DNA of 64,000 bases from Helicobacter aurati. GTDB lineage: Bacteria > Campylobacterota > Campylobacteria > Campylobacterales > Helicobacteraceae. A program made the position numbers and the translations under genes. This document shows, piece after piece, positions 15,893 through 24,530 of this stretch. The notes beneath the pieces were generated by a model. That model ran no database searches. It was not told where the DNA came from and worked only from the letters and a program-made list of their open reading frames with translations. The stretch spans positions 1 to 64,000 of the forward strand of contig NZ_NXLW01000001.1 of the NCBI RefSeq assembly GCF_003364265.1, written 5' to 3'. How positions within the stretch are numbered: the first letter of the stretch is position 1; each line of letters opens with the position of its first letter.

Positions 15893-16152
15893 ATTTAGAA
15901 GAAGAAATTAAAGAGCTTATTATCTCTGGCTTGAATTTGCCTGATATAAAACCTAGCGATATTCAATCAGATTCTCCGCTTTTTAACGAAGGCTTAGGAT
16001 TAGATAGCGTGGATGCCCTTGAATTAGGAATCTTAATACAAAAAAAATACAACATCACACTTGATTCAAAAACAATGGACTTAAAGGCAATTTTTCATAA
16101 CGTTGAAACTTTAACACAATTCATTGCGGAACAAAGGACAATCAATGGATAA
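15889..16152 (+). CDS. Acyl carrier protein 1 of the polyene cluster (ApeE-like)
   Basis: 87 residues, acidic. 'NEGLGLDSVDALELGILIQKKYNI' holds the D-S-V-D phosphopantetheine site. The ATG overlaps the acyltransferase stop (ATGA). 'DLKAIFHNVETLTQFI' is the last carrier helix. Two different ACPs in tandem are a constant feature of aryl-polyene clusters, one thought to carry the starter and the other the growing chain. It overlaps the second ACP gene by eight bases. Confidence 0.9.
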   Translation: MNLEEEIKELIISGLNLPDIKPSDIQSDSPLFNEGLGLDSVDALELGILIQKKYNITLDSKTMDLKAIFHNVETLTQFIAEQRTING

Positions 16153-16402
16153 AAATGAAATTTTTGCAATCTTACAAAAAGCACTGATAGAACTCTTTGA
16201 AGTCGATGAAAGTAAAATTACATTGCACGCGAAAATCTATGATGATTTAGAAATTGATAGCATTGATGCGATCGACTTAATGGACTACATCAAGAAACAA
16301 ACAGGATACACAATGCAGGCAAGCGACTTCAAAGAAGTTCGCACGCTAGAAGATATTGTCAATATCGTAGCCAAACAACTACATACAATAACAAAGTCTT
16401 GA
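16145..16402 (+). CDS. Acyl carrier protein 2 of the polyene cluster (ApeF-like)
   Basis: Start at ATG 16145 (MDKNEIFAIL) with AAAGGACAATCA upstream; 85 residues. 'YDDLEIDSIDAIDLMDYIKKQTG' contains the D-S-I-D attachment site and is close to typical type II ACP sequences. 'EVRTLEDIVNIVAKQL' is helix IV. The sequence differs clearly from ACP 1, so it is not a recent duplicate. Confidence 0.9.
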   Translation: MDKNEIFAILQKALIELFEVDESKITLHAKIYDDLEIDSIDAIDLMDYIKKQTGYTMQASDFKEVRTLEDIVNIVAKQLHTITKS

Positions 16403-16489
16403 TTCTAAAGAACATAAAGAGAATACACATGGGCCACAAATATCAGCCAATGAACCTTCATCGCATTCACTCATAAGGATTCACCCTGC

Positions 16490-17050
16490 ATGACACGTTA
16501 CATAGCGAATCTCTTTCAGCTATGCTTTATAACAGCAAGTCTTTTGTATCCGTTTATCTTATATTTTTATACAGATTTAGAATCTATTGGGCTTGTAATG
16601 GCTGTATTTTGGTGCATCAATATACTGCGCGCAACAGATACGCAACAAAGAATCATCGCTGCATGTATCACTTTGTTTTTTGTTGCAATAACAATTCTAC
16701 ATGCGCAATTCCTAACGTTTTTATATCCTGTGTTTATTAATCTATTGCTCTTCATAACGTTTCTATTCAGTCTCAAAGAAGAAGCAATTATTACAAGATT
16801 TGCAAGAATGCGAGCGGCTAATCTTAGCGAAAAAGCGATTCTCTACACGCGTAAACTTACCGTGCTTTGGTGTTATTTTTTCTTCATGAATGGCTGTATA
16901 GCAGGTATTTTAGCTTTCGTAACGGATAAGAGATTCTGGACTTTTTATTGTGGAATACTCTCTTACATACTCATTGGAATCTTTTTATTAAGCGAAATCA
17001 TTTACCGCAAATATATACTGCAAATTAAGGAGAACGGATGCGAAGCCTAA
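16490..17050 (+). CDS. COG4648-type integral membrane protein (ApeG-like)
   Basis: 186 residues with about five or six hydrophobic segments, for example 'LFQLCFITASLLYPFILYFY', 'IIAACITLFFVAITILHAQFL' and 'YCGILSYILIGIFLLSEIIY'. The block 'TRFARMRAANLSEKAILYTRKLTVLWCYFFFMNGCIA' resembles the conserved cytoplasmic loop of the COG4648 membrane proteins found next to the AMP-ligase in aryl-polyene clusters. Role unknown; possibly scaffolding or lipid export. TAAGGATTCACCCTGC precedes the ATG. It overlaps the ligase gene by 13 bases. Confidence 0.75.
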   Translation: MTRYIANLFQLCFITASLLYPFILYFYTDLESIGLVMAVFWCINILRATDTQQRIIAACITLFFVAITILHAQFLTFLYPVFINLLLFITFLFSLKEEAIITRFARMRAANLSEKAILYTRKLTVLWCYFFFMNGCIAGILAFVTDKRFWTFYCGILSYILIGIFLLSEIIYRKYILQIKENGCEA

Positions 17051-18774
17051 ATCCCCATTTTGATATACAGCTAGATTCTCATCATTCTTGTATCCGCAAA
17101 GATTTCCTACAACTCTCTAGCGAAATTAGTAATTTTGCTTTCGTCTTGCAGCATGCCCTACAAGACTTTTATGCCCACAAAAATACCACAACACAATCCA
17201 TTGCAATAACTTTGAGCGATACATACAACTTTTTTATAGCTTTCTTTGCGAGTTTGACACTTACAACAAAAGTCTTCCTTCCGGCAACGCAATCCAAACA
17301 AGAAGAATCCTTAGAACAATTCGTGCTTGATGACGCGAGTTTCTTGGCACTTTCTTGCGCTACTCAAGCTAGCAACACACATTACTCTCCAAAACAATTA
17401 GAATCTGCCCTCAATGATTCTTGCTTCACTTTGCAAACTTCCGGAAGCAGCGGAGAACCTACAAATATCACAAAAACCTTTCAGCAAATGCTATATGAAG
17501 CAAGAGTCTTGCAACAAGAATTTCAGATTCAGCCAAATGATATAATTATGGCTAGCATTTCGCATGCGCATCTTTACGGTCTGACTTTTAGAATCTTTCT
17601 GCCATTAGTAAGTGGTGCAACAATGTATTCGCAGAGTTTTAGTGCGCCTGAATATGTCTTACATTACATACAAAATCATCAAACGGCCATACCGAATCTC
17701 ATCTTTTGCTCTTCCCCCTCTTTTTTATCTAGTTTAAGTATGCACGAACAAAGAAATGTTAAACAATCTCTCAAAATACTCTTCTGTGCTGGAGCAAAAC
17801 TCGAAGATTCTATTAAGGAACGTTTAGGACTGCATAGCAAAATCATAGAAATCTATGGGAGCAGTGAAACGGGCATTATCGCAAAAAATACAGGAAACGG
17901 ATTCTTTGCTTTCCCTGAAGTTACTCTTAGCCTCGATGAAAATAATTGTTTGGTTATCGCTTCTCCTTGGTGCAATCAAAACAACAATGAATGCACAAGA
18001 CAAGCGTCTGCTTTTCACAGCAAGGACTGCGCTACCATAGAATCAAATGGGAAAATAACACTTCTAGGCAGAAAGGATAGAATCCTAAAACTCCACGATA
18101 AACGTATCAGCCTTGATTCCATAGAACAAACGCTCAACTCGCATGAATATATCCAGCAAAGCTATGTAGGCTTACGAAAGGGACAAAATCGACTAAGTGC
18201 ATTACTCGTTCTTAGCAAAGAGGGCGAAACCTATTTTAGACAATATGGTAAAAAGGGGTTAAGCGATACAATTAAAGGTTTCCTTAAACCTCATTTTGGC
18301 AATGCAGTACGTTATTTTAGTATTTGCGACACACTGCCCTTTAATAGTCAAGGCAAAATTACTTATCAAGATTTTCTTTTAGCATTAGATTCTCATATCA
18401 CACCTACTTTTATATTACTTAGTCAAGACGATACAACAGTACATGCAAAAGCCTACATTGGTCCATCGCTCTTTTATTTCTCTGGGCATTTTCATACCTT
18501 TCCCCTCGTGCCCGGCTTCATAGAATTGGGCTTTGTGTATGACTTAGCAAAACATCTAAATATTCATACGCAAGATATTATAGAGATTGAAAATGTAAAA
18601 TTTAGCACGTTCTTGCGACCGTCTGAATGGATTTTCATCACATTGGAATATAAGAATAACAAACTCTATTTTTCACTCAAGACTGACAAAGCAATATGCG
18701 CTAGCGGAAGAATGCTACTTAGCCACCATGCGATACATAATTTTTGTCCAACACATTTTAAGTTGCCCTCATGA
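17038..18774 (+). CDS. Fused AMP-ligase / hot-dog dehydratase (ApeH-ApeI fusion)
   Basis: 578 residues, ATG at 17038 with AAGGAGAAC upstream. Residues about 30-440 are an ANL ligase: 'FTLQTSGSSGEPTNITKTF' (phosphate loop), 'IEIYGSSETGIIA' and 'ITLLGRKDRILKLHDKRISL' (hinge); 'FNSQGKITYQDF' supplies the final catalytic Lys. Residues about 455-570 form a FabA/FabZ-like hot-dog domain with 'YFSGHFHTFPLVPGFIELGFVYDL', including the G-H-F-x-x-x-P-x-x-P-G active-site motif. In E. coli and Xenorhabdus these are two proteins: ApeH, which loads an aryl acid onto ACP, and ApeI, a dehydratase. Here one frame covers both without a stop. Confidence 0.85.
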   Translation: MRSLNPHFDIQLDSHHSCIRKDFLQLSSEISNFAFVLQHALQDFYAHKNTTTQSIAITLSDTYNFFIAFFASLTLTTKVFLPATQSKQEESLEQFVLDDASFLALSCATQASNTHYSPKQLESALNDSCFTLQTSGSSGEPTNITKTFQQMLYEARVLQQEFQIQPNDIIMASISHAHLYGLTFRIFLPLVSGATMYSQSFSAPEYVLHYIQNHQTAIPNLIFCSSPSFLSSLSMHEQRNVKQSLKILFCAGAKLEDSIKERLGLHSKIIEIYGSSETGIIAKNTGNGFFAFPEVTLSLDENNCLVIASPWCNQNNNECTRQASAFHSKDCATIESNGKITLLGRKDRILKLHDKRISLDSIEQTLNSHEYIQQSYVGLRKGQNRLSALLVLSKEGETYFRQYGKKGLSDTIKGFLKPHFGNAVRYFSICDTLPFNSQGKITYQDFLLALDSHITPTFILLSQDDTTVHAKAYIGPSLFYFSGHFHTFPLVPGFIELGFVYDLAKHLNIHTQDIIEIENVKFSTFLRPSEWIFITLEYKNNKLYFSLKTDKAICASGRMLLSHHAIHNFCPTHFKLPS

Positions 18775-20570
18775 AAATGCTTTTTCTCATTCCTTATTAC
18801 AATCATCCTGCAAAAATCATAGAGCTTGTAGAAACGCTTTGCGCATATAATCTTTCTATATTGCTAATTGATGACGGCTCTAATCAAGATTCAAAGCAAG
18901 TTTTGCAAACCTTGCAAGCAGATTATATAGAATCAATTGACTCTTTGTACCCCCATAACAATAAAGCAAACAAGCCGTGCAACAAGAAACAATTACAAAT
19001 TTATACTCGAGCAACAAATGGTGGCAAAGGCGCGGCACTCAAAGACGGGTTTCGCATTGCCCACTATTTAGGTTTCACGCATGCTTTTCAGATTGATGCC
19101 GATATGCAGCATGATTTAGACAGAATCACGGATTTTCTTGCCTTAAGCAAACAATACCCAGACAATCTTATCTGTGCTTACCCAATCTATGACAAAAGTG
19201 CACCAAAAGCAAGACTATACGGAAGACGGCTCACAAACCTTTGGGTAACAATCAATACCTTAAGTTACCACATCAAAGACGCTATGTGCGGGTATAGAAT
19301 CTATCCCCTACTGGCTACTCTTGCTTTATTGCCTATTTGTCAAAGTAACGCAATGGATTTTGATATAGAAATCCTTGTGCTTAGTGCCAAAGCAAATATT
19401 CAAATGCGCTGGGTCGGCGTACAAGTACATTATGCAACAAATCAAGTTTCACATTTTAGGGGATTGCGAGACAATATCTATATTAGCAAAATGCACGCTA
19501 AACATTTTTTTCTTTTACCTATTTTTATCATACAAAAAATTACAAAAAAACTAAGAGATTCTAAGGAACAAACAAGCAAAGAAGTTATTATGATGCAAGA
19601 AACTGCAACCAATCGCGCGCCATTACAATGGTATCAAAGACGAGAAAAAGCGGGAAGATTCTGGCTGAATATTACATTGAAAGGAACTTTGATGCTTCCT
19701 CAACCTGTGCTTCGATTCTGCATAAATTCGGTTAGCCTCATATTTTTCCTTTTTTTAAGAGAAGAAAGAAAAAACATCACTTCTTTCTATAATAATCTAC
19801 AAAGTTATGCGGGCATACCACCTGTAAGTGCTTATCATAATTTCCGCGCTTTTGCGGAATCCATTTGCGATAAAATCGCTGTATGGAAAGGTAAAATCAC
19901 ATATAATGATCTAGATATTATTAACTTAAGCTTTATAAACGAGCAATTAACAAACAAAACAGATTCCCTTAAGAAATCTAAAGGACAAATCATTCTTACA
20001 AGCCACTTCGGTAATGTGGAAATCGCAAGAGCTCTCTCAAACAAGAAAGATATTGCGAATATCAACGTCATTATGTATAAAAAAAATGCAATGGCTTTTA
20101 TGGAGCTGATTAATACAATTTCTCAAAATGCCCTAAAGATTCTCTATATTGAAGATTTCACAATGGAAACAATGATACAACTACAAAACATCATCGACAA
20201 CGGAGAGCATATAGGGATTATGGGGGATAGAATCTCTCTCCAAACCGCGAGGAATAAACAAGTGCAATTTTTGGGAAAACCCTGCTACTTTCCTCAAGGA
20301 GCATTCCTGCTTGCATATATCTTACAAACCAAAATCAGTATGCTTTGGTGCGAAAAATATAATGGACGTTTTCGCCTTGAATTGCAACCGTTAAATTATC
20401 AAAGTGATACTTATAAGCACCTTATCACAAAAAATAATCGTGAAGAATATATTGATTTTCTTTTGCAACAATATATCAAGGCATTAGAACAAAAAGTTAT
20501 CGCAAATCCTAAAGAATGGTTTAATTTTTTTGATTTTTGGGAGAATCGCAATGAAGAATCAAAGAAATAA
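18771..20570 (+). CDS. Fused family-2 glycosyltransferase / LpxL-type acyltransferase (ApeJ-like)
   Basis: 599 residues; ATG overlaps the previous TGA. Residues 1-250 are a GT-A glycosyltransferase: 'FLIPYYNHPAKIIELVE', 'LLIDDGS', 'NGGKGAALKDGF' and 'QIDADMQHD' (DxD). Residues about 290-599 resemble lauroyl/myristoyl acyltransferases: 'ILTSHFGNVEIARAL' (HxxxxE catalytic motif) and 'IMGDRIS'. The same fusion is a normal part of aryl-polyene clusters and is thought to attach the polyene to a sugar-containing lipid. The donor sugar and lipid are not known. Confidence 0.85.
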   Translation: MKMLFLIPYYNHPAKIIELVETLCAYNLSILLIDDGSNQDSKQVLQTLQADYIESIDSLYPHNNKANKPCNKKQLQIYTRATNGGKGAALKDGFRIAHYLGFTHAFQIDADMQHDLDRITDFLALSKQYPDNLICAYPIYDKSAPKARLYGRRLTNLWVTINTLSYHIKDAMCGYRIYPLLATLALLPICQSNAMDFDIEILVLSAKANIQMRWVGVQVHYATNQVSHFRGLRDNIYISKMHAKHFFLLPIFIIQKITKKLRDSKEQTSKEVIMMQETATNRAPLQWYQRREKAGRFWLNITLKGTLMLPQPVLRFCINSVSLIFFLFLREERKNITSFYNNLQSYAGIPPVSAYHNFRAFAESICDKIAVWKGKITYNDLDIINLSFINEQLTNKTDSLKKSKGQIILTSHFGNVEIARALSNKKDIANINVIMYKKNAMAFMELINTISQNALKILYIEDFTMETMIQLQNIIDNGEHIGIMGDRISLQTARNKQVQFLGKPCYFPQGAFLLAYILQTKISMLWCEKYNGRFRLELQPLNYQSDTYKHLITKNNREEYIDFLLQQYIKALEQKVIANPKEWFNFFDFWENRNEESKK

Positions 20571-21033
20571 TCAAAACTTATTTTTGCAATCAAAGGCTAT
20601 CCTCACTCAAACCTATACATTGCAAACTGAATTTTTTGATGTAGATTCTATGGGAGTGGTATGGCATGGCAATTATGTTAAATATCTTGAAAGCGCGCGA
20701 TGTAGATTCTTGGAATCTCTTGATTGCACTTATACAACAATGCGCTATAATGGTTTCGTACTGCCTGTCGTCAAAATAGATATGAAATACATCAAACCAC
20801 TGCAATTCAATCAAAAATTCAATGTTGAAGTAGGACTACTTGAGTGGGAAAGCTTCTTAAGATTTCAATACGTCTTTAAAAACTTAGAGGGACAAAAATT
20901 ATTTCTCGCCCATAGCAGTCAAGTTGCTGTATTGTTAGAATCTCAAGAAACTTGTTTTTGCTTACCAAAAATCTTGCGACAGGCTATTGAATCTGCCATA
21001 CAAAACAAGAAAAGGAATATCAATGTGTTATAG
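20551..21033 (+). CDS. 4-hydroxybenzoyl-CoA thioesterase-like (hot-dog) thioesterase (ApeK-like)
   Basis: Start set at ATG 20551 (MKNQRNN) after GGGAGAATCGC; 160 residues. 'TEFFDVDSMGVVWHGNYVKYLESARCRFLE' is the 4HBT active-site segment, with Asp in FDVDSMG. 'LEWESFLRFQYVF' continues the hot-dog sheet. It could release the polyene or edit wrongly loaded ACP. It overlaps the glycosyltransferase gene by 20 bases and the following LolA-like gene by 11. Confidence 0.85.
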   Translation: MKNQRNNQNLFLQSKAILTQTYTLQTEFFDVDSMGVVWHGNYVKYLESARCRFLESLDCTYTTMRYNGFVLPVVKIDMKYIKPLQFNQKFNVEVGLLEWESFLRFQYVFKNLEGQKLFLAHSSQVAVLLESQETCFCLPKILRQAIESAIQNKKRNINVL

Positions 21034-21577
21034 GTTACAGATTTTATTCATCATATTTTCTTTGATTTTGCCTTTATTTGGTTTTGGACTCCATGATTTA
21101 CAAGAATTAAAACAAGAAAATATTCAAGGAAAATTTACACAACATAAAAGCATTGTTGGATTCCCTAATGAATTAACAAGCGAGGGGAGCTTCCAAATCA
21201 AACAGCAAACACTCTACTGGAATGTTCATAAACCTATACAAAGTCATATAAAAATTAATCAACAAGGAATTTTTGAATATAAAGATTCACAATGGATACA
21301 ACAAACAAAAAATTATGATAAAGGATTGTTTCTTGATATTATCACATTTAATATAGACAATCTACAAAAGAATTTCACGATGAATTTACAAGGCGATAAA
21401 ACGCAATGGGAACTTACTTTGCAGCCTAAAAATATATGGCTACAAAAAATCTTTACAAGCATAAAAATTTCTGGAGCAAAAACCATTCATCAAATCATCT
21501 TAGAAGAAAAAAATGGCGATACAACACGTAATGTTTTTTATCAAATAGCAACACAGACAAGCACTAACAAGGCGTAA
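21023..21577 (+). CDS. LolA-like periplasmic lipid carrier (ApeL-like)
   Basis: Start at ATG 21023 (MCYRLQILF), AAAGGAATATCA upstream; 184 residues. A Sec signal peptide ('ILFIIFSLILPLFGFGLHD') is followed by 'ENIQGKFTQHKSIVGFPNELTSEGSFQIKQQTLYWNVHKPIQSHIKI', the open half-barrel start of LolA. It would shuttle the polyene lipid across the periplasm from the MMPL exporter encoded next. Separate from the housekeeping LolA, which is not in the window. Confidence 0.85.
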   Translation: MCYRLQILFIIFSLILPLFGFGLHDLQELKQENIQGKFTQHKSIVGFPNELTSEGSFQIKQQTLYWNVHKPIQSHIKINQQGIFEYKDSQWIQQTKNYDKGLFLDIITFNIDNLQKNFTMNLQGDKTQWELTLQPKNIWLQKIFTSIKISGAKTIHQIILEEKNGDTTRNVFYQIATQTSTNKA

Positions 21578-21620
21578 TGTTACTAAACACAAAACCATTA
21601 ATCCAAATGCTCAAAATACC

Positions 21621-24104
21621 ATGAAGAAAATTATTAATAGAATCCAAAAGACTCTAATCCCAATTATATTTCTCGCGCTTTCTATTATTATGATAGTTTT
21701 CATTATTCTGCATGTTGATAAGATTCAAAGCAATATTTTTAAACTCTTACAAGTAGAATTACCCTACTCCAACCAACAAGCCTTACAGCAAATTCAAAAA
21801 AATATGGAATCAGAAATGCTATTTCTAAGCAATGATTCTGACTTTCTCTTGCGTATAGAATCGCTTAATCAATCATATAAACTTTTTACAGAGCTATATA
21901 TCTCTCCGCAATACACACAAAAACAGCAACAAGATTTTTTAGCAACGTTTCAAACATTGCTTTTAGCCACTCTTGATTATCAAACCTATACAAAGATTCT
22001 TACCAATGCGCAAGATTTTCTACACAACCAAATACAAGGGCTCTTCAACCCTTTTGTTTTTCGCTTATTACCCGTTTCAGCTGACTTATTGAATCTAGCA
22101 AGCCATTCAAGTCTGATAAATAATCCCAACGGACTACAGATTGATGTATACAAACAAAGGCTATACAAAGAAAGTCCAGAAGGAATCTATTATTTTGCCA
22201 ATGCAAAATTAAAAGAAAACTTCGACTCTACAATGCTGCTGCAATTTTACGAAACAATCAAAAATGAGGCAAAGGCGCAGAATATTGACATAATTATCTA
22301 TTCAAACTCACTTTTCTCAAGCTATGCCAAGAGAGAGGGAAACAAAGAAAGCCTTTATATGGGCGGCATGTCTCTTATTGTAGTTGCTCTTATCCTTCTT
22401 CTTGCGTTCTCTTCGTTGCGGATTTTTTATCTTGTGTTTGTGATAGGGTTTAGTTTTCTATGTGGTCTAAGTGCGGTTTTTTTCTTCCTGCAAGAAGTGC
22501 ATCTTTTAAGTCTTGTAATCAGCACGAGCCTGGTGGGTTTAGTGCTAGATTTCCCTATACATTGGTTAAGCCTCAATGACAAGAAAATGATCGGGGATTC
22601 TAACATCCATGTAATTAGAAAATTTTTCCTACTTAGTGTAAGCATTACAAGTTTTGGTTATGCGTTATTTCTCCTCTCTCCTATGCGATTCTTGCATGAA
22701 ATTGCAGTTCTTTCGATTTTTACACTGCTGGGGGCTTCCCTTGCAACTTATTTCTTACTCCCTATATTTTTCTCAAAACATTCCTTCTATTCTCAAAGAA
22801 TCTTTCAAACATCGGTAATGCACACTATAACTTGCGCAAAATATTGTACAAGCACACTTTTTAAACCATTGTGTATCATAGTAATAACATGCGGACTTAT
22901 TGGCGCGATAGCTTTTATTCATACGTCATTTGAAGATAATATCAGAGACTATTCTAGCTTGCCAGATCATCTTTTGCAAGAAAGTAAAAGATTCTTTGCA
23001 ATCATGGGGAATACGCAAAACACAGATATTCTGATTATAGATTCCAAAAACTTACCATGTTACTCTGACAAACAAATTACAACTCTTGCTAACCTTTCAT
23101 CGCCATGTGAATGTCAATCTCCTTTATGCGACTCTGCAATGTGCAGAATACAAGAATATTCTCATAAAGTTTCTTGTCATTTTTTAGATATACAGCGGAA
23201 TGTTTTGCAGATTTTACAACAGAAGAATCTCATAAGTGATTATGACGGAATCACTAAATTTTTTCTTACTCCATTAGAACAGCAAACGCTTCAAAATTCT
23301 TTAAAGATACTCTATGATAATCCAAATTTTTATGACAATTATAAAAGCTTGGGTGTCAATAAGCAACTTTTACAAGATGCTCTTCATAAACTTATTGCTA
23401 TGCCTCTTATTACTGTGGAAGATATATTGCAAAGTCATCTAAGGGAAAAATTCCAGCAATTTATCATTCCGCAGGATATTTCTTCGTCCATCAATCATTC
23501 ACAATTTAACAGAGAATCTAATTTCACAGAATCAAACCTTTCCAATCGCAAAGATTATCTAAGCATTATATTTCTCAAAAACGTTGTAAAAAATCAAGAA
23601 TTTTTTACTATCTTGGAATCCTTCCACATGCGAGTAATTAATATTGTAGAACTATTAAATTCCGAATTTAGTGCCATTAAGAAAAATGCTCTTATATTAA
23701 AACTTTCTGCTTATCTCATAGCATGGGTGATTCTATCGCTATTTTTCGGCTTATTAAAGGGTAGCAAAATAGTATTTTTTGTGTTGCTCGCTAATATGTT
23801 GACACTTTTTATATTTTTTATAATGGGTATTCAATATAATATATTTGTAATCTTTGGACTTATTTTAGCAGGAGCAGTAGGCATTGACTATATGTTAATA
23901 GCCTTTAATACTCATATTCACCTGCATCAACGTGTTACGGGTATACTGCTCGCTAGTCTAACGAGTATCGTTTCTTTCTCTTTACTTGCTACAAGCAGTA
24001 CTTACGCTATTTTCACTTTTGGCTTAAGCACAAGCTTAACAATGCTTTTCTGTGCTATATTTGCGATATGTATAAGCATAAACAAAGATTCATCAATATT
24101 ATAA
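21621..24104 (+). CDS. MMPL/RND-type exporter (ApeM-like)
   Basis: 827 residues. One N-terminal membrane segment, a periplasmic domain of roughly 200 residues, a block of about five membrane segments ('LIVVALILLLAFSSLRIFYLVFVIGF', 'LVISTSLVGLVLDFPIHWLSL'), a second periplasmic domain with a Cys-rich patch (CECQSPLCDSAMC), and a second membrane block ending 'GIDYMLIAFNTHIH'. This two-fold repeat and the 'D-F/Y' residues in the membrane helices are typical of MMPL transporters using the proton gradient. It is the last gene of the cluster. The following tRNA genes run in the opposite direction. Confidence 0.85.
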   Translation: MKKIINRIQKTLIPIIFLALSIIMIVFIILHVDKIQSNIFKLLQVELPYSNQQALQQIQKNMESEMLFLSNDSDFLLRIESLNQSYKLFTELYISPQYTQKQQQDFLATFQTLLLATLDYQTYTKILTNAQDFLHNQIQGLFNPFVFRLLPVSADLLNLASHSSLINNPNGLQIDVYKQRLYKESPEGIYYFANAKLKENFDSTMLLQFYETIKNEAKAQNIDIIIYSNSLFSSYAKREGNKESLYMGGMSLIVVALILLLAFSSLRIFYLVFVIGFSFLCGLSAVFFFLQEVHLLSLVISTSLVGLVLDFPIHWLSLNDKKMIGDSNIHVIRKFFLLSVSITSFGYALFLLSPMRFLHEIAVLSIFTLLGASLATYFLLPIFFSKHSFYSQRIFQTSVMHTITCAKYCTSTLFKPLCIIVITCGLIGAIAFIHTSFEDNIRDYSSLPDHLLQESKRFFAIMGNTQNTDILIIDSKNLPCYSDKQITTLANLSSPCECQSPLCDSAMCRIQEYSHKVSCHFLDIQRNVLQILQQKNLISDYDGITKFFLTPLEQQTLQNSLKILYDNPNFYDNYKSLGVNKQLLQDALHKLIAMPLITVEDILQSHLREKFQQFIIPQDISSSINHSQFNRESNFTESNLSNRKDYLSIIFLKNVVKNQEFFTILESFHMRVINIVELLNSEFSAIKKNALILKLSAYLIAWVILSLFFGLLKGSKIVFFVLLANMLTLFIFFIMGIQYNIFVIFGLILAGAVGIDYMLIAFNTHIHLHQRVTGILLASLTSIVSFSLLATSSTYAIFTFGLSTSLTMLFCAIFAICISINKDSSIL

Positions 24105-24131
24105 TAATACATAGTATTAATTCGAGAAGGT

Positions 24132-24208
24132 TGGTGTCCCGAAAGGGATTTGAACCCATGACCTTAAGATTAGGAATCTTACGCTCTATCCAACTGAGCT
24201 ATCAGGAC
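24132..24208 (-). tRNA. tRNA-Arg (anticodon CCT)
   Basis: Cloverleaf on the minus strand: acceptor GTCCTGA pairs with TCGGGAC, anticodon stem TAAGA/TCTTA encloses loop TTCCTAA, T-arm GGGTTCAAATCCC. CCA is encoded. Reads AGG. Confidence 0.95.
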
Positions 24209-24268
24209 TTATAAAATAATAAAGTAAAAATTAGCACAAAGACTAAAGAATATGAAAGTAGAATAGAA

Positions 24269-24355
24269 TGGTGCCGAAGGTCGGACTCGAACCGACACAA
24301 GGTTTCCCTTACTAGATTTTGAGTCTAGCGCGTCTACCAGTTTCACCACTCCGGC
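24269..24355 (-). tRNA. tRNA-Leu (anticodon CAA)
   Basis: 87 nt with the long variable arm of class II tRNAs (AAGGGAAACCTT). Acceptor GCCGGAG/CTTCGGC, anticodon loop CTCAAAA between CTAGA and TCTAG. CCA is encoded. Reads TTG. Confidence 0.95.
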
Positions 24356-24384
24356 ATAGCACAATATAAAGAAAAACTTGAAAA

Positions 24385-24468
24385 TGGTGCGCTGAGTGAG
24401 ACTTGAACTCACACGGATCGCTCCGCCACCCCCTCAAGATGGTGTGTCTACCATTCCACCACCAGCGC
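24385..24468 (-). tRNA. tRNA-Leu (anticodon GAG)
   Basis: 84 nt, class II with long variable arm. Acceptor GCGCTGG/CAGCGC, anticodon stem CCATC/GGTGG with loop TTGAGGG. CCA is encoded. Together with the two tRNAs downstream it forms a minus-strand tRNA group after atpE. Confidence 0.9.
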
Positions 24469-24484
24469 AAAAAATCGGTTTAGG

Positions 24485-24503
24485 CTGGGATTAGAATTCC
24501 CAG
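24485..24503 (-). terminator. Weak hairpin after atpE
   Basis: CTGGGA and TCCCAG flank a seven-base loop, 28 bases after the atpE stop on the minus strand. A T-run follows only after about 10 bases, so this may be a weak terminator or a processing site before the tRNA group. Confidence 0.35.
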
Positions 24504-24530
24504 AAAATTTGATACAGACACAATTAAAGT

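Noticed and set aside
16430-16477. A 15-codon ORF between the second ACP and the COG4648 protein
   Set aside because: Its ribosome site is weak, the peptide has no recognisable feature, and its end lies in the leader of the next gene; chance is likely.
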